Source of the DNA: Conexibacter sp. SYSU D00693 | GTDB taxonomy: Bacteria > Actinomycetota > Thermoleophilia > Solirubrobacterales > Solirubrobacteraceae | Assembly (NCBI RefSeq): GCF_017084525.1 | Contig: NZ_CP070950.1 | Coordinates: 744,001 to 808,000 of the forward strand | Direction: 5' to 3' | DNA length: 64,000 nt | Shown: positions 50,417 through 59,747 of the stretch, piece by piece | Layout: each line of letters starts with the position of its first letter | Numbering within the stretch: position 1 is the stretch's first letter | Position numbers and translations under genes: made by a program | Notes under the pieces: model-generated | The model's input: only the letters and a program-made list of their open reading frames with translations | Database searches by the model: none | Told to the model about the DNA's origin: nothing

Positions 50417-50551
50417 GGGACCCACGCTAGCCACCGGGTCGCCGTGCCCCACGGAGACGTTCTTCGGCGAGGATGTCGAGGACGGCCGGCCGGCTCCGCT
50501 CACCACGCGAGAGGCCGCGAACGGCGCGGCCCGCGACACCAGGAGGCCACG

Positions 50552-50956
50552 ATGCCCAAGTACCTGATCCTCAAGCGCTACCGCGGCGGCCCGGAGCCCT
50601 ACAAGCCCTACCCGCCGATGGACCAGTGGGCGCCCGAGGACGTCGAGGCGCACATCGCGTTCCAGCGCCAGGTCCGGGAGATGTTGCAGGAGCGCGGCGA
50701 GTACGTCGGCGCCGAGGCGCTGACGCCGGAGCGCGTCTTCGTGCGCTGGGGCGGCCCGGACGCCGCGCCGGTCACGACCGACGGGCCGATGCCGGAGACG
50801 AGCGACCTCATCGCCGGCTGGTTCATGGTCGACGTCGAGTCGCGCGACCGGGCGCTCGAGATCGCGGCCTACGTCTCGTCGGAGCCGGGGCCGGGCGGCG
50901 AGCCGATGTACGAGTGGCTCGACGTCCGGGAGGTCATGTCCGGCCTGCACGGCTGA
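50552..50956 (+). CDS. YCII/DGPF-domain protein
   Basis: A 134-residue member of the YCII-related/DGPF family: [10 protein letters not shown] at the start, a central helix, [23 protein letters not shown] in the middle (the DGPF-type motif) and a C-terminal ferredoxin-like strand. Such proteins are regularly encoded next to ECF42 sigma factors and are their targets in Streptomyces; the biochemical role is unknown. AGGAGG lies 6 bases before the ATG. The sigma gene follows after 14 bases. Confidence 0.88.
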   Translation: MPKYLILKRYRGGPEPYKPYPPMDQWAPEDVEAHIAFQRQVREMLQERGEYVGAEALTPERVFVRWGGPDAAPVTTDGPMPETSDLIAGWFMVDVESRDRALEIAAYVSSEPGPGGEPMYEWLDVREVMSGLHG

Positions 50957-50970
50957 CGCCGTCGACCGCC

Positions 50971-52161
<1,191 letters not shown>

Positions 52162-52261
52162 CAGGGCCGAAGGTCGCGCAGCTGGCCACGGCAGCCACGG
52201 CCACCCTCCTCTGCTCGATAAGGCCGATTACGTCAACCACCAACGGAGAGGTGCCCAGGGG

Positions 52262-52873
52262 TCAGGCGACGGCCACCCCGAGGTCGGGCAGCACCGGGTC
52301 GAGCACGACGGCCGGGCACTGCTCACCGTGGAGCGCCGGATCCAGCGGATCGCGCCCGGTGCGGCGGGCGATCGCGGCGAGCGGTCCGAAGACCGCGCGC
52401 TGGACGACGGCCGGCGGCCGCGTGAACACGACGACGTCGGAGAACTCGTGCGCGATCGCCGCGAGCCACAGCGGGTCCGGCATGCCCTTGGCGTTGACCT
52501 GGCCGAGCGCCGCCAGGCCGAACAGCGTCTCGATCATCCCCATGAACCGCAGGCCCGGTGTCACGGTGACGATGACCTGGGCGACGCCGTCGCCGGCGTT
52601 CCACCAGTCGTGGCGGCGCCCCGGCTCGACGGTCAGCGCGTCGCCCGGGCCGGCGACCTGCGTGACGCCGTCCAGGCTGAACCCGACCTCGCCGTGGCGG
52701 ACCTCGAAGGTCTCGGTGATCGACGGGTGCACGTGCTCGCCGACCACGGCGGCGCCCGGCTGGAGCCACAGCTCGGCGACGAGGCGGCCCTGCGGGTCGT
52801 CGTCGGGATGCACGAGCGCGCGGCCCAGCTCGCCGGTCACGGGGTTCTCGAGCCACTCGGGACGATCGGCCAT
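52262..52873 (-). CDS. cupin domain protein
   Basis: A 203-residue protein with a double-stranded beta-helix in residues 25-105. EHVHPSITETFEVRHGEVGF contains the first cupin motif (His-x-His...Glu) and GRRHDWWNAGD part of the second (His). A C-terminal helical region carries FGLAALGQVNAKGMPDPLWLAAI, seen in many cupins of this type near oxidoreductases. Metal-dependent sugar or small-molecule binding is likely; the substrate is unknown. ATG 52873. The 100-base gap to the convergent sigma gene is less GC-rich but holds nothing I can define. Confidence 0.82.
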   Translation of the reverse strand: MADRPEWLENPVTGELGRALVHPDDDPQGRLVAELWLQPGAAVVGEHVHPSITETFEVRHGEVGFSLDGVTQVAGPGDALTVEPGRRHDWWNAGDGVAQVIVTVTPGLRFMGMIETLFGLAALGQVNAKGMPDPLWLAAIAHEFSDVVVFTRPPAVVQRAVFGPLAAIARRTGRDPLDPALHGEQCPAVVLDPVLPDLGVAVA

Positions 52874-52938
52874 GGCGCCGATCCTCCGTCGCCGGCCGTG
52901 TCCCCGGCGCCCGAGCCAGCCCGCGTCTGCGGGTGCGG

Positions 52939-53397
52939 CTAGCGCCCGACGGTGCTCAGCAGCGGCTGCGGCGGGCCGGCGTAGCCGTCCTGGTCGGGGA
53001 AGCGGCCGGCCTCGTCGGGCACGAGGACCTGCAGCGCGTCGAACGGCTCGCCCTCGGCGGCCCAGGCGCTGAGCTGCAGCAGCTCGTGGCGGCGCATCGC
53101 CGACACCGCACCGAGCCGGACGCCGTCGACCTCCCGGCCCGCGGACAGCGTCTCGCCGCCGGCGATGCGCTCGACGAGCCCGGCCAGCGTGCGGTGCGCG
53201 TGCTCGAAGCGCCCGACGAGGACGAGCTCGGCGTGGCCGTAGGTCTGCGGCAGGCCCACCGTGGCGCCGAAGGACGCGTCGAAGACGGGATGCGACGGCG
53301 GCTGGTCGGGCGGGCTGCCGACGAAGACGCAGTGCCACCCGTAGGCGGCGATGTCCGCGGCGGCCTTCTCCTCGGCGGGGTTCCTGGGCTGCGGCAC
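52939..53397 (-). CDS. DUF4262 family protein
   Basis: A 152-residue protein. AAYGWHCVFVGSP, FGATVGLPQTYGHAELVLVG and the C-terminal DALQVLVPDEAGRFPDQDGY with PLL follow the DUF4262 pattern along the whole length. The function is unknown; relatives are widespread in actinobacteria. GTG 53397 is preceded by TAGGGT (complement of 53405-53410) at 7 bases, supporting this start and leaderless transcription. Confidence 0.8.
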   Translation of the reverse strand: MPQPRNPAEEKAAADIAAYGWHCVFVGSPPDQPPSHPVFDASFGATVGLPQTYGHAELVLVGRFEHAHRTLAGLVERIAGGETLSAGREVDGVRLGAVSAMRRHELLQLSAWAAEGEPFDALQVLVPDEAGRFPDQDGYAGPPQPLLSTVGR

Positions 53398-53508
53398 GCC
53401 CCGGACCCTACGCCCGGCGGGCGACTGACACCGGCTGCCCCGGAGGGTGGCAGACGCTCGCCGGATAGCGGACAGCAACTGGCCTAGACGTCCCATAGGG
53501 TCGCGGCC

Positions 53509-53880
53509 ATGGACTTCAAGCTCGAGCTGGTGGCCGTCCCTGTGTCCGACGTCGACGTCGCCAAGGCGTTCTACGTGGAGCAGGTCGGCTTCAACGCCGA
53601 CCACGACCACCAGGTCAACGACGACCTGCGCTTCGTGCAGCTCACGCCGCCCGGCTCGGCGTGCTCGATCTCGATCGGCCAGGGCATAACCGAGGCCACG
53701 CCGGGCTCGGTCGAGGGCCTGCAGCTCGTCGTCGCCGATGCGCACGCGGCCCGCGAGGAGCTGGCGGGCCGGGGCGTCGAGGTCAGCGACGTCCAGGAGT
53801 TCCCGTGGGGCAGCTTCGTGTTCTTCGCCGACCCCGACGGCAACAAGTGGGCCGTCCAGGGGCTCCCCCGCCCGTCGTAG
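53509..53880 (+). CDS. VOC family (glyoxalase/bleomycin-resistance-like) protein
   Basis: A 123-residue single VOC-domain protein made of two beta-alpha-beta3 modules. VPVSDVDVAKAFYVEQVGF opens the first and FFADPDGNKWAVQ closes the second with the family's metal-site Glu region replaced by Val-Gln. It may be a dioxygenase, lyase or binding protein; no substrate is inferable. ATG 53509 follows TAGGGT (53496-53501) by 7 bases, so it is probably leaderless. It converges with the SGNH hydrolase gene. Confidence 0.88.
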   Translation: MDFKLELVAVPVSDVDVAKAFYVEQVGFNADHDHQVNDDLRFVQLTPPGSACSISIGQGITEATPGSVEGLQLVVADAHAAREELAGRGVEVSDVQEFPWGSFVFFADPDGNKWAVQGLPRPS

Positions 53881-54579
53881 TCACGCGGCGACCGCCCGCA
53901 CGCGCAGCCGGTCCCCGAGCCGGCGGATCGCCTCGCTGCCGACGATCGCGTGGCCGCGGGCGTTGAGGTGGATCCGGTCGCCGGCCCAGATCGACGGGTC
54001 GGCGGCCATCGGGTGGTCGCGCAGGTCGACGTGCAGCCCGCCGTGGCGCCGCGACACCCGGCGAGCGACGTCGTCCACGGCCCGCAGCCCCGCATGGAAC
54101 CGCGCCTTGCGCTCGGCCGGGACGAAGGGCGCCCGGCTGATGTCGACGAGGTCGGTGGTCACCACCTCGGCACCGGCGCGCCGCAGGGCGCGCACGACGA
54201 CGTCGACCTCGCGCTCGACCGCCCCCGCGTCGAACTGCCCGCGGAAGAGGTCGTTGGCACCCGCGACGACGACCGCGAGGTCCGGCGCCCAGGCGAGCGC
54301 CTGGGCGAGCTGTCCCGCCCGGACCTCCCGCGCGGTGGCCCCCACCACGCCGAGGCCCACGTACGACACGTCACCGCCGCGGACCACCCGCAGCCCGTCG
54401 ACGACCCGGTCGATCCACGACACGTCGCGGAAGCCGTCGACCGGCTCGCGCGTGCCCGCGGCGACGCTGTCACCCACCGCCACGACCCGCCGCCACGGCG
54501 CCCCGCGCAGCAGCTCGGCGACCGTCCGGTCGTCGAGGACCCGCGGGTCCGCGGCCTCCGCCGCCCACCCGCGGCTCAC
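53881..54579 (-). CDS. SGNH/GDSL hydrolase
   Basis: A 232-residue esterase-like protein. VVAVGDSVAAG holds the nucleophile Ser38, GLGVVG the block II Gly, GANDLF the block III Asn and DRIHLNARGH the Asp/His pair. It has no signal peptide, so it acts inside the cell on an acyl or acetyl ester. GTG 54579 overlaps the stop of the MFS gene (GTGA), so it is co-transcribed with that exporter and shares its TetR control. Confidence 0.9.
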   Translation of the reverse strand: MSRGWAAEAADPRVLDDRTVAELLRGAPWRRVVAVGDSVAAGTREPVDGFRDVSWIDRVVDGLRVVRGGDVSYVGLGVVGATAREVRAGQLAQALAWAPDLAVVVAGANDLFRGQFDAGAVEREVDVVVRALRRAGAEVVTTDLVDISRAPFVPAERKARFHAGLRAVDDVARRVSRRHGGLHVDLRDHPMAADPSIWAGDRIHLNARGHAIVGSEAIRRLGDRLRVRAVAA

Positions 54580-55985
54580 GACCGCGCCGCCTTCGGCGCG
54601 CCGGCCAGACCGAGGCCGGCGAGCCCCGCCGCCAGCGCCAGCAGCGCGCACATGACGTACACGTCGGTGTAGGCGCCGAGCCCCTCCCCGGTCTCGAGCA
54701 GCGTCGCCATCCCGGCCACGCCGAGCGCGCCGCCGACCTGCCGGCCGGTCTGCGTCAGTCCCACGCCGGCCGCGAACCGCGCCGGCTCCACGGCGAGCGC
54801 CGCGGCCGAGGAGATCCCGGTCGTCAGGGCCCCCATCCCGACGCCCATCACCAGCCCGACGGGCAGCCAGAACGCCAGGTACGCCGGGTCCTCGGGCAGC
54901 GTGAGGACGGTCACGGCGAACGCGGTGCCCAGGACCGCCGCTCCGCCCGCGACGACCCGCCGCGGACCGAAGCGCACGACGAGCGGCGCGGCGCGCAGCG
55001 CGACGATCGCCGCCGCCACCGCCCCCGGCGTCACCGCCAGGCCGGCCTCGAGCTCCGAGTAGCCCCACACCTGCACGAGCACGAGGACGCCGACGAGCAG
55101 CGACGAGAACAGCGCCGCGCCGTAGAGCAGCGACGCCAGGTTCGCCACGGCGAAGCTGCGCGAGCGCCACAGCGACGTCTCGATGGCCGGGGCGGGATGG
55201 CCGAGGGAGCGCCGCAGCGACCACGCCACCGCGAGGGCGGCGCCGGCCAGGCAGGCCAGCGTCCGCCCGTCGCCCCAGCCCCACCCCGACGCCTGCGTGA
55301 TCCCCAGCGCCGCCAGGCCCACGCCCGCCCCGAGCACCGCGCTGCCCAGGACGTCGGCCAGCCGGCCGCCCTGCCCCTCCCCACCGCGCATCCGCAGCGC
55401 GGCCGCGAGCACCGCGAGGCCCACCGGCACGGTGATCGCGAAGACCGCGCGCCAGCCGAAGCCGTCGACGAGGACGCCGCCGAGCGCCGGGCCGGCCGCG
55501 GCCGCCAGGGCGCCCGCCGCGCTCCAGGCGCCGATCGCCGCGGTCCGCCGCTCCGGCGGCGTGTCGTGCAGGACGACCGCCAGCGACGCCGGGATCATCA
55601 GCGCCGCCGCCGCGCCCTGCAGCCCGCGGGCGGCGAGCAGCACGCCGAGCGACGGTGCGGCGGCGCACGCGAGCGAGAAGACCGTGAAGCCGCCCACGCC
55701 CGCGACGAGCAGCGTGCGACGGCCGAGCACGTCGGCGATCCGCCCCGCCGGGGCGAGCAGCGCCGCGAACGCGATCGCGTAGATCGTCACGACCCACGTC
55801 GCGTCGCCCACCGACGCGCCGGCGAAGTCGCCGCGCAGGTCGGCCACGGCGAGGTTGGCCACCGTCGCGTCGAGGAACGCGAGGAACGCCGCGCCGGAGG
55901 CCACGGCGAACGACCGCGCACCCACGGACGCCCGCGGCGCCGCGAGTGAGGGCGGGGCGAGACCTGCTGCAGCTTGCTGGCTCAT
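54576..55985 (-). CDS. MFS drug-exporter-like transporter (DHA2)
   Basis: A 469-residue membrane protein with about 14 helices. FLAFLDATVANLAVADL (motif D1), GRIADVLGRRTLL (motif A) and RGLQGAAAALMIPASLAVV (motif C region) are DHA2 hallmarks. It likely exports a toxic compound. ATG 55985 is chosen because GGAGG lies about 12 bases upstream and the longer frame runs into the operator region. It is divergent from a TetR gene with duplicated operators and is followed by an overlapping hydrolase gene. Confidence 0.9.
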   Translation of the reverse strand: MSQQAAAGLAPPSLAAPRASVGARSFAVASGAAFLAFLDATVANLAVADLRGDFAGASVGDATWVVTIYAIAFAALLAPAGRIADVLGRRTLLVAGVGGFTVFSLACAAAPSLGVLLAARGLQGAAAALMIPASLAVVLHDTPPERRTAAIGAWSAAGALAAAAGPALGGVLVDGFGWRAVFAITVPVGLAVLAAALRMRGGEGQGGRLADVLGSAVLGAGVGLAALGITQASGWGWGDGRTLACLAGAALAVAWSLRRSLGHPAPAIETSLWRSRSFAVANLASLLYGAALFSSLLVGVLVLVQVWGYSELEAGLAVTPGAVAAAIVALRAAPLVVRFGPRRVVAGGAAVLGTAFAVTVLTLPEDPAYLAFWLPVGLVMGVGMGALTTGISSAAALAVEPARFAAGVGLTQTGRQVGGALGVAGMATLLETGEGLGAYTDVYVMCALLALAAGLAGLGLAGAPKAARS

Positions 55986-56017
55986 GACGGCGGCAACCTC
56001 CGCGGAAGAGAAGAAGG

Positions 56018-56064
56018 ACGAACGATCGTGCTTCTTACCAGACAACGAACGATCGTGCTACTTT
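56018..56064. promoter_or_regulatory. duplicated TetR operator between MFS exporter and tetR
   Basis: ACGAACGATCGTGCT occurs twice in the same orientation, at 56018-56032 and 56045-56059, 27 bases apart. Each has the palindromic core ACGATCGT. A -10-like TACTTT (56059-56064) directly follows the second copy, 10 bases before the tetR ATG. This short region is also clearly AT-richer than its surroundings. Repression of both divergent transcription units is the likely effect. Confidence 0.65.
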
Positions 56065-56074
56065 CTGTGCAACC

Positions 56075-56707
56075 ATGGCTCCCACCGCCGACCCGCACAC
56101 CGACGGGCGCGTCCTGCGCGGTCGCCGCACCCGCGAGCAGGTGCTCGACACCGCCGCCCAGGTCGCGTCGGTCGAGGGGCTCGAGGGCCTCACCATCGGC
56201 CGGCTGGCCGCCGAGCTCGGCATGAGCAAGAGCGGGCTCTTCGCCCACTTCGGCTCGAAGGAGGAGCTCCAGCTCGCCACCACGCAGGCCGCGACGGACC
56301 GCTTCGTCGACCAGGTCATCAAGCCGGGCCTCGCGCGGCCCCGCGGCCGTCAGCGCCTGGAGGGCCTCTTCGACGGCTGGCTGGACTACATGCGCGACGG
56401 CACCTTCCAGGGCGGCTGCTTCTTCACCGCCGTGCGCGTCGAGTACGACAGCCGCCCCGCCGGCCCGGTGCGCGACGCCGTCGCCGCCGACCACGGGCGC
56501 TGGCTCGACGTCCTCGAGCGCACGGTGCGTGGCGCGCAGGACACGGGCGAGCTGCGCGACGACGTCGACGCCGGCCTGCTGGCCTTCGAGCTCGACGCCC
56601 TCGGCTCCGCGGCCAACCTCCACTTCCAGCTGCACCGCGACGACGTGGCGTTCACCCGCGCCCGCGCGGCCCTCGCCGCGCGCCTCGACGCGCTCGCCGC
56701 CGCCTAG
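56075..56707 (+). CDS. TetR/AcrR family regulator
   Basis: A 210-residue repressor. TREQVLDTAAQVASVEGLEGLTIGRLAAELGMSKSGLFAHFGSKEELQ-type N-terminus has the helix-turn-helix at about residues 40-60; FFTAVRVEYDSRPAGPVRDAV belongs to the TetR_C ligand domain seen in YcdC/TetR_C_6-like members. ATG 56075 follows a -10 box by 10 bases. It is divergent from the MFS-hydrolase operon, the obvious target, and autoregulation is likely. Confidence 0.92.
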   Translation: MAPTADPHTDGRVLRGRRTREQVLDTAAQVASVEGLEGLTIGRLAAELGMSKSGLFAHFGSKEELQLATTQAATDRFVDQVIKPGLARPRGRQRLEGLFDGWLDYMRDGTFQGGCFFTAVRVEYDSRPAGPVRDAVAADHGRWLDVLERTVRGAQDTGELRDDVDAGLLAFELDALGSAANLHFQLHRDDVAFTRARAALAARLDALAAA

Positions 56708-56753
56708 GCGGATCCCTGACGCAGCCCGGGCGACGGCGCGTAGGCTCGCCGCC

Positions 56754-57944
56754 ATGGCCGGCCCCGTCCTGCGCCGTCGCGGCAAGCTCTACGAGCTGCG
56801 GGTCGCCGCCCGCGCCTTCGCGGCCGGCCGCGCCCGCCGGCGGGCGGCTGCCACGGCCGCCCCGGAGCCCGACCTCGCGGCCCTGGAGCGCCTCCGCGAG
56901 CTCCTCGCGACCGACGATCGCGTCCGCGACGCCCGCCTCGTCGAGCTCCCCGCCCACCGGCCGCCGTGGACCGCCACCGGCATCGCCCTCGACGCCGGCG
57001 ACCAGGTCTCGACCTTCGCGACCGGCCGGACGTTCCTCTCCCAGGCGCTCGACATCTGGGTCGGCCCGCACTTCCAGCTCTGGTTCCGCGTCGGCGCCCG
57101 GGCGCCGGTCTTCCGCGGCACCCGCGCGACGCACACCTTCACGGCCGCCACCGGCGGCCCCCTCGAGCTCGCCTCCTACTTCCCCGGCGAGTGGTCGACG
57201 AAGGACGGCGGCCTGGCCACCGACCCCGCCGTCTACCGCAGGGCCAAGGGCGCGCTGCACGTCGTCGTCGTGCGCTGGGTCGCCGGCACGGACGTCGTCG
57301 CCGCCGTCCAGGACCTCGCCGCCGCCGACACGACCGACCTCCTGGCCGCCGAGGCCCAGCGCCCCGCCGCCCTCGTGCCGCCGCCCCCGAGCTGGCGCCA
57401 CACCTGGATCCTCGGTGACAGCGAGGTCTTCACCCCCGCGCCGCACGACGGCCCCGACGCGATCGGCTGCCACACCCACGCCGACGTCGCGATCGTCCAG
57501 CACGACGTCGATGTCCCGCTCACCGACACGACCCTCCTGCGCTGGCGCTGGCGCATCGACGAGCTGCCGTCGCAGTTGCCCGAGGACACGCTCGCCACCC
57601 ACGACTACCTCTCGATCGCCCTCGAGTTCGACGACGGCCAGGACCTCACCTGGCACTGGAGCTCCTCGCTGCCCGTCGAGCACGCCTACCGCTGCCCGAT
57701 CCCGACGTGGCACGACCGCGAGACGCACGTCGTCGTGCGCTCCGGGACCGATCGCCTCGGCGAGTGGCTCGACGAGGAGCGTCCCGTGCGCCGTGACTAC
57801 GCCAACGCGATCGGCGAGCCCCCGCAGCGCATCGTCCGCGTCTGGCTCATCGCCGTCTCGCTCTTCCAGCGCGGCACCGGCAAGGGCGCCTTCGCAGGGA
57901 TCGAGCTGGTGGACGGCGAAGACCACACCGCAGTCGGGCCGTGA
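56754..57944 (+). CDS. DUF3047 domain protein
   Basis: A 396-residue protein. The C-terminal half (about 235-390) matches DUF3047: LLRWRWRIDELPSQLPED, HDYLSIALEFDDGQDLTW and RIVRVWLIAVSLFQ are the recurring blocks of this lectin-like beta-sandwich family of unknown function. The N-terminal half has an all-beta segment (DIWVGPHFQLWFRVGARAPVFRG near 100) possibly a second sandwich. There is no signal peptide, although DUF3047 proteins are often exported. ATG 56754 follows TAGGCT (56741-56746) by 7 bases. Confidence 0.72.
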   Translation: MAGPVLRRRGKLYELRVAARAFAAGRARRRAAATAAPEPDLAALERLRELLATDDRVRDARLVELPAHRPPWTATGIALDAGDQVSTFATGRTFLSQALDIWVGPHFQLWFRVGARAPVFRGTRATHTFTAATGGPLELASYFPGEWSTKDGGLATDPAVYRRAKGALHVVVVRWVAGTDVVAAVQDLAAADTTDLLAAEAQRPAALVPPPPSWRHTWILGDSEVFTPAPHDGPDAIGCHTHADVAIVQHDVDVPLTDTTLLRWRWRIDELPSQLPEDTLATHDYLSIALEFDDGQDLTWHWSSSLPVEHAYRCPIPTWHDRETHVVVRSGTDRLGEWLDEERPVRRDYANAIGEPPQRIVRVWLIAVSLFQRGTGKGAFAGIELVDGEDHTAVGP

Positions 57945-58108
57945 CGGCGGTGTGACCGTCTTGAGAAGGGGGCTTCAGTCGCGGCGGCCTGCTGCCGATC
58001 ATCAAGACAGCGGGTGCCGCGCCCAGGTCGGAAGGGCGAGCCCCAGGGCAGGGAGGGTCGACGTCTCCCCGCAGGCCCCGCACCGACTCACGACCGGAAG
58101 GCATGAGC
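57945..58108 (+). other. 164-base leader/intergenic region before a zinc-ribbon micro-gene
   Basis: Holds a possible sigma-28/WhiG promoter (57975-58001) followed by about 100 bases that can fold into several GC-rich stems, for example GGGAG/CTCCC around a 9-base loop (58057-58075) and GGTGC/GCACC closing a larger domain. It does not match a riboswitch class I know. The long leader is notable because many genes here seem leaderless. Confidence 0.4.
57975..58001 (+). promoter_or_regulatory. possible sigma-28/WhiG-type promoter
   Basis: TCAG (57975-57978), exactly 15 bases, then GCCGATCA (57994-58001). The -10 differs from the FliA/WhiG consensus GCCGATAA at one position; the -35 is weak against TAAA. 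It precedes the zinc-ribbon micro-gene. Speculative, but the spacing is exact. Confidence 0.35.
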
Positions 58109-58207
58109 ATGCGCGTCCTCTGCGCCAAGTGCCTGCGCTGGTGGCCCTCCGCGAGGGTCGCCGACCGGGCCAGCTGCCCGCACTGCGGCGGCTACCTCCG
58201 CAAGTAG
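58109..58207 (+). CDS. 32-residue zinc-ribbon protein
   Basis: A very short gene encoding MRVLCAKCLRWWPSARVADR followed by a second half with CPHCGG and a basic end. The two CxxC knuckles (Cys5-x2-Cys8 and Cys24-x2-Cys27) are 15 residues apart, ideal for one structural zinc. GGAAGG lies 7 bases before ATG 58109; an ATG 6 bases earlier would be too close to it. Comparable zinc ribbons bind RNA, the ribosome or polymerase, but I cannot name a family. It is preceded by a long structured leader. Confidence 0.6.
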   Translation: MRVLCAKCLRWWPSARVADRASCPHCGGYLRK

Positions 58208-58271
58208 CGACAGGCTCGCCGCCCCAGCGGCGAGCGTTCGTCGTCCTCCCGGGCGGCCTACGATGGCGCCG

Positions 58272-58925
58272 ATGCCGGCGTTCCACGAGCTCGCCGCCCT
58301 CCCCGACCCGCCGCTCGACGAGCTCGCCCTCGCGCTCGCGGCCGAGTTCCGCGACGTCGACGACGCCGCCGCCCGGGCGACCCTCGACGCGCTCGCGCAG
58401 GACCTCGCCGCCGCGCTCGCTCGCACCGACGGCAGCCCGCAGGAGGAGGCGCGCGTCGCCGGGGACGTCCTGGGCACGGCGCACGGCTTCGCGGGCGACG
58501 AGCGCCAGTACGACGACCCGCGCAACTCCATGCTCGACGTCGTCCTCGAGCGCCGCCGGGGCCTGCCCATCCTGCTCTCGGTCGTCTACGTCGCCGTGGG
58601 CCGCCGCACCGGCGTGGCCCTCGAGGGCGTGGGCCTGCCGGGCCACTACGTCGTCGGCCACTTCGGGTGCGACCCGCCGCTGCTGCTCGACCCCTTCGGC
58701 GGCGGCAGCCTCGTCGAGACCCACGACGCGGCCGCCGTCCGGCCGTGGTCGGCGCACGACACCGCCATGCGGATGCTCAACAACCTCGTCGGCTCGTTCC
58801 GCCGCCGCGCGCACCTCGCGCACGCCATCAAGGCGGCGCAGCTGCGCCTCGTCCTCCCGAGCGACCCCGACGGCCGCGAGGTCCTCGAGCGCGAGCTGCG
58901 CGCGCTGCAGGCCCGCCTGAACTAG
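58272..58925 (+). CDS. SirB1-family transglutaminase-like protein
   Basis: A 217-residue protein of the Transglut_core2 (SirB1) type. DPRNSMLDVVLERRRGLPILLSVVYVAVGRRTGVALEGVGLPGHYVVG is, in pieces, the family core: NSMLDVVLERRRG, LPILLSVVYVAVG and GVGLPGHYV. The usual transglutaminase Cys is not visible, as in other SirB1 proteins, so enzymatic activity is doubtful. ATG 58272 is preferred over 58263 because TACGAT (58259-58264), a -10-like box, overlaps the earlier ATG and lies 7 bases from this one. Confidence 0.85.
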   Translation: MPAFHELAALPDPPLDELALALAAEFRDVDDAAARATLDALAQDLAAALARTDGSPQEEARVAGDVLGTAHGFAGDERQYDDPRNSMLDVVLERRRGLPILLSVVYVAVGRRTGVALEGVGLPGHYVVGHFGCDPPLLLDPFGGGSLVETHDAAAVRPWSAHDTAMRMLNNLVGSFRRRAHLAHAIKAAQLRLVLPSDPDGREVLERELRALQARLN

Positions 58926-58966
58926 CCGCCCGTGTCGCGGCGCGGACGCCGGGCACCTCGGCGTCC

Positions 58967-59710
58967 ATGGCCCTGCACCGCGACGTCGCGCCCGGTGTCC
59001 ACCGCATCGAGGACGCCTACACGAACTGGTACCTCGTCGAGGACGGCGACCGGCTGACGGTCGTCGACACCGGCGTCCCGACGTCGTGGGGCTCGTTCGA
59101 GGCGGCACTGCGCGAGCTGGGGCGGCGCAAGGACCAGGTCGAGGCGGTCGTGCTCACCCACGCGCACTTCGACCACGTCGGCTTCGCCGAGCGCGCCCGC
59201 AAGGAGCTCGGCGTGCCGGTGCTCGTCCATCGCGAGGACGTCGAGCTGACCAAGCACCCCTCCCGCTACGAGCACGAGCGCTCGCGCATCCCGTACTTCG
59301 CCACGCAGGTCCGCGCCTTCCCGATCGTGGCCTCGCTCCTGGCCCACCGCGCGTTCTTCCCGTCGCCGGTCGGCGACGTCGTCCCGTACGACAGCGGCAC
59401 GCTCGACGTCCCGGGCTCCCCCACCGTCGTGCCCTGCCCGGGCCACACCTTCGGCCACTGCGCGCTGCACCTCGCCGACCGCGACGTGCTCCTGGCCGGC
59501 GATGCGATCGTGACGCTCGACCCGTACACCGGGATGCGCGGTCCCCGCATGGTCGCGCGTGCCGCCACCGCGGACGTGGCGCGCAACGACGCGTCGCTCG
59601 ACGCCCTCGCCGCGACGGGCGCCACGACGGTCCTCACGGGCCACGGCGAGCCGTTCACCGGCGGCGTCCAGAGCGCGGTCGAGCAGGCGCGCGTGGCCGG
59701 CGCCGCCTGA
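58967..59710 (+). CDS. MBL-fold metallo-hydrolase
   Basis: A 247-residue beta-lactamase-fold hydrolase. THAHFDHVG gives His65-x-His67-x-Asp69-His70, the di-metal site; PGHTFGHCALHLADRDVLLAGDAI supplies the next His and the bridging Asp, and TGHGEPF the last His. Members cleave thioesters, lactones or phosphodiesters. There is no signal peptide. ATG 58967; it may be co-transcribed with the SirB1 gene 41 bases upstream. Confidence 0.9.
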   Translation: MALHRDVAPGVHRIEDAYTNWYLVEDGDRLTVVDTGVPTSWGSFEAALRELGRRKDQVEAVVLTHAHFDHVGFAERARKELGVPVLVHREDVELTKHPSRYEHERSRIPYFATQVRAFPIVASLLAHRAFFPSPVGDVVPYDSGTLDVPGSPTVVPCPGHTFGHCALHLADRDVLLAGDAIVTLDPYTGMRGPRMVARAATADVARNDASLDALAATGATTVLTGHGEPFTGGVQSAVEQARVAGAA

Positions 59711-59747
59711 CGCGACGGCGACACGACGCGGGCTAGCGTCCCGCCGC

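Noticed and set aside
52162-52261. Less GC-rich 100-base gap between the sigma factor and cupin genes
   Set aside because: The genes converge here, and I found no hairpin, promoter or short gene that stands up. It may include a terminator too weak to recognise.
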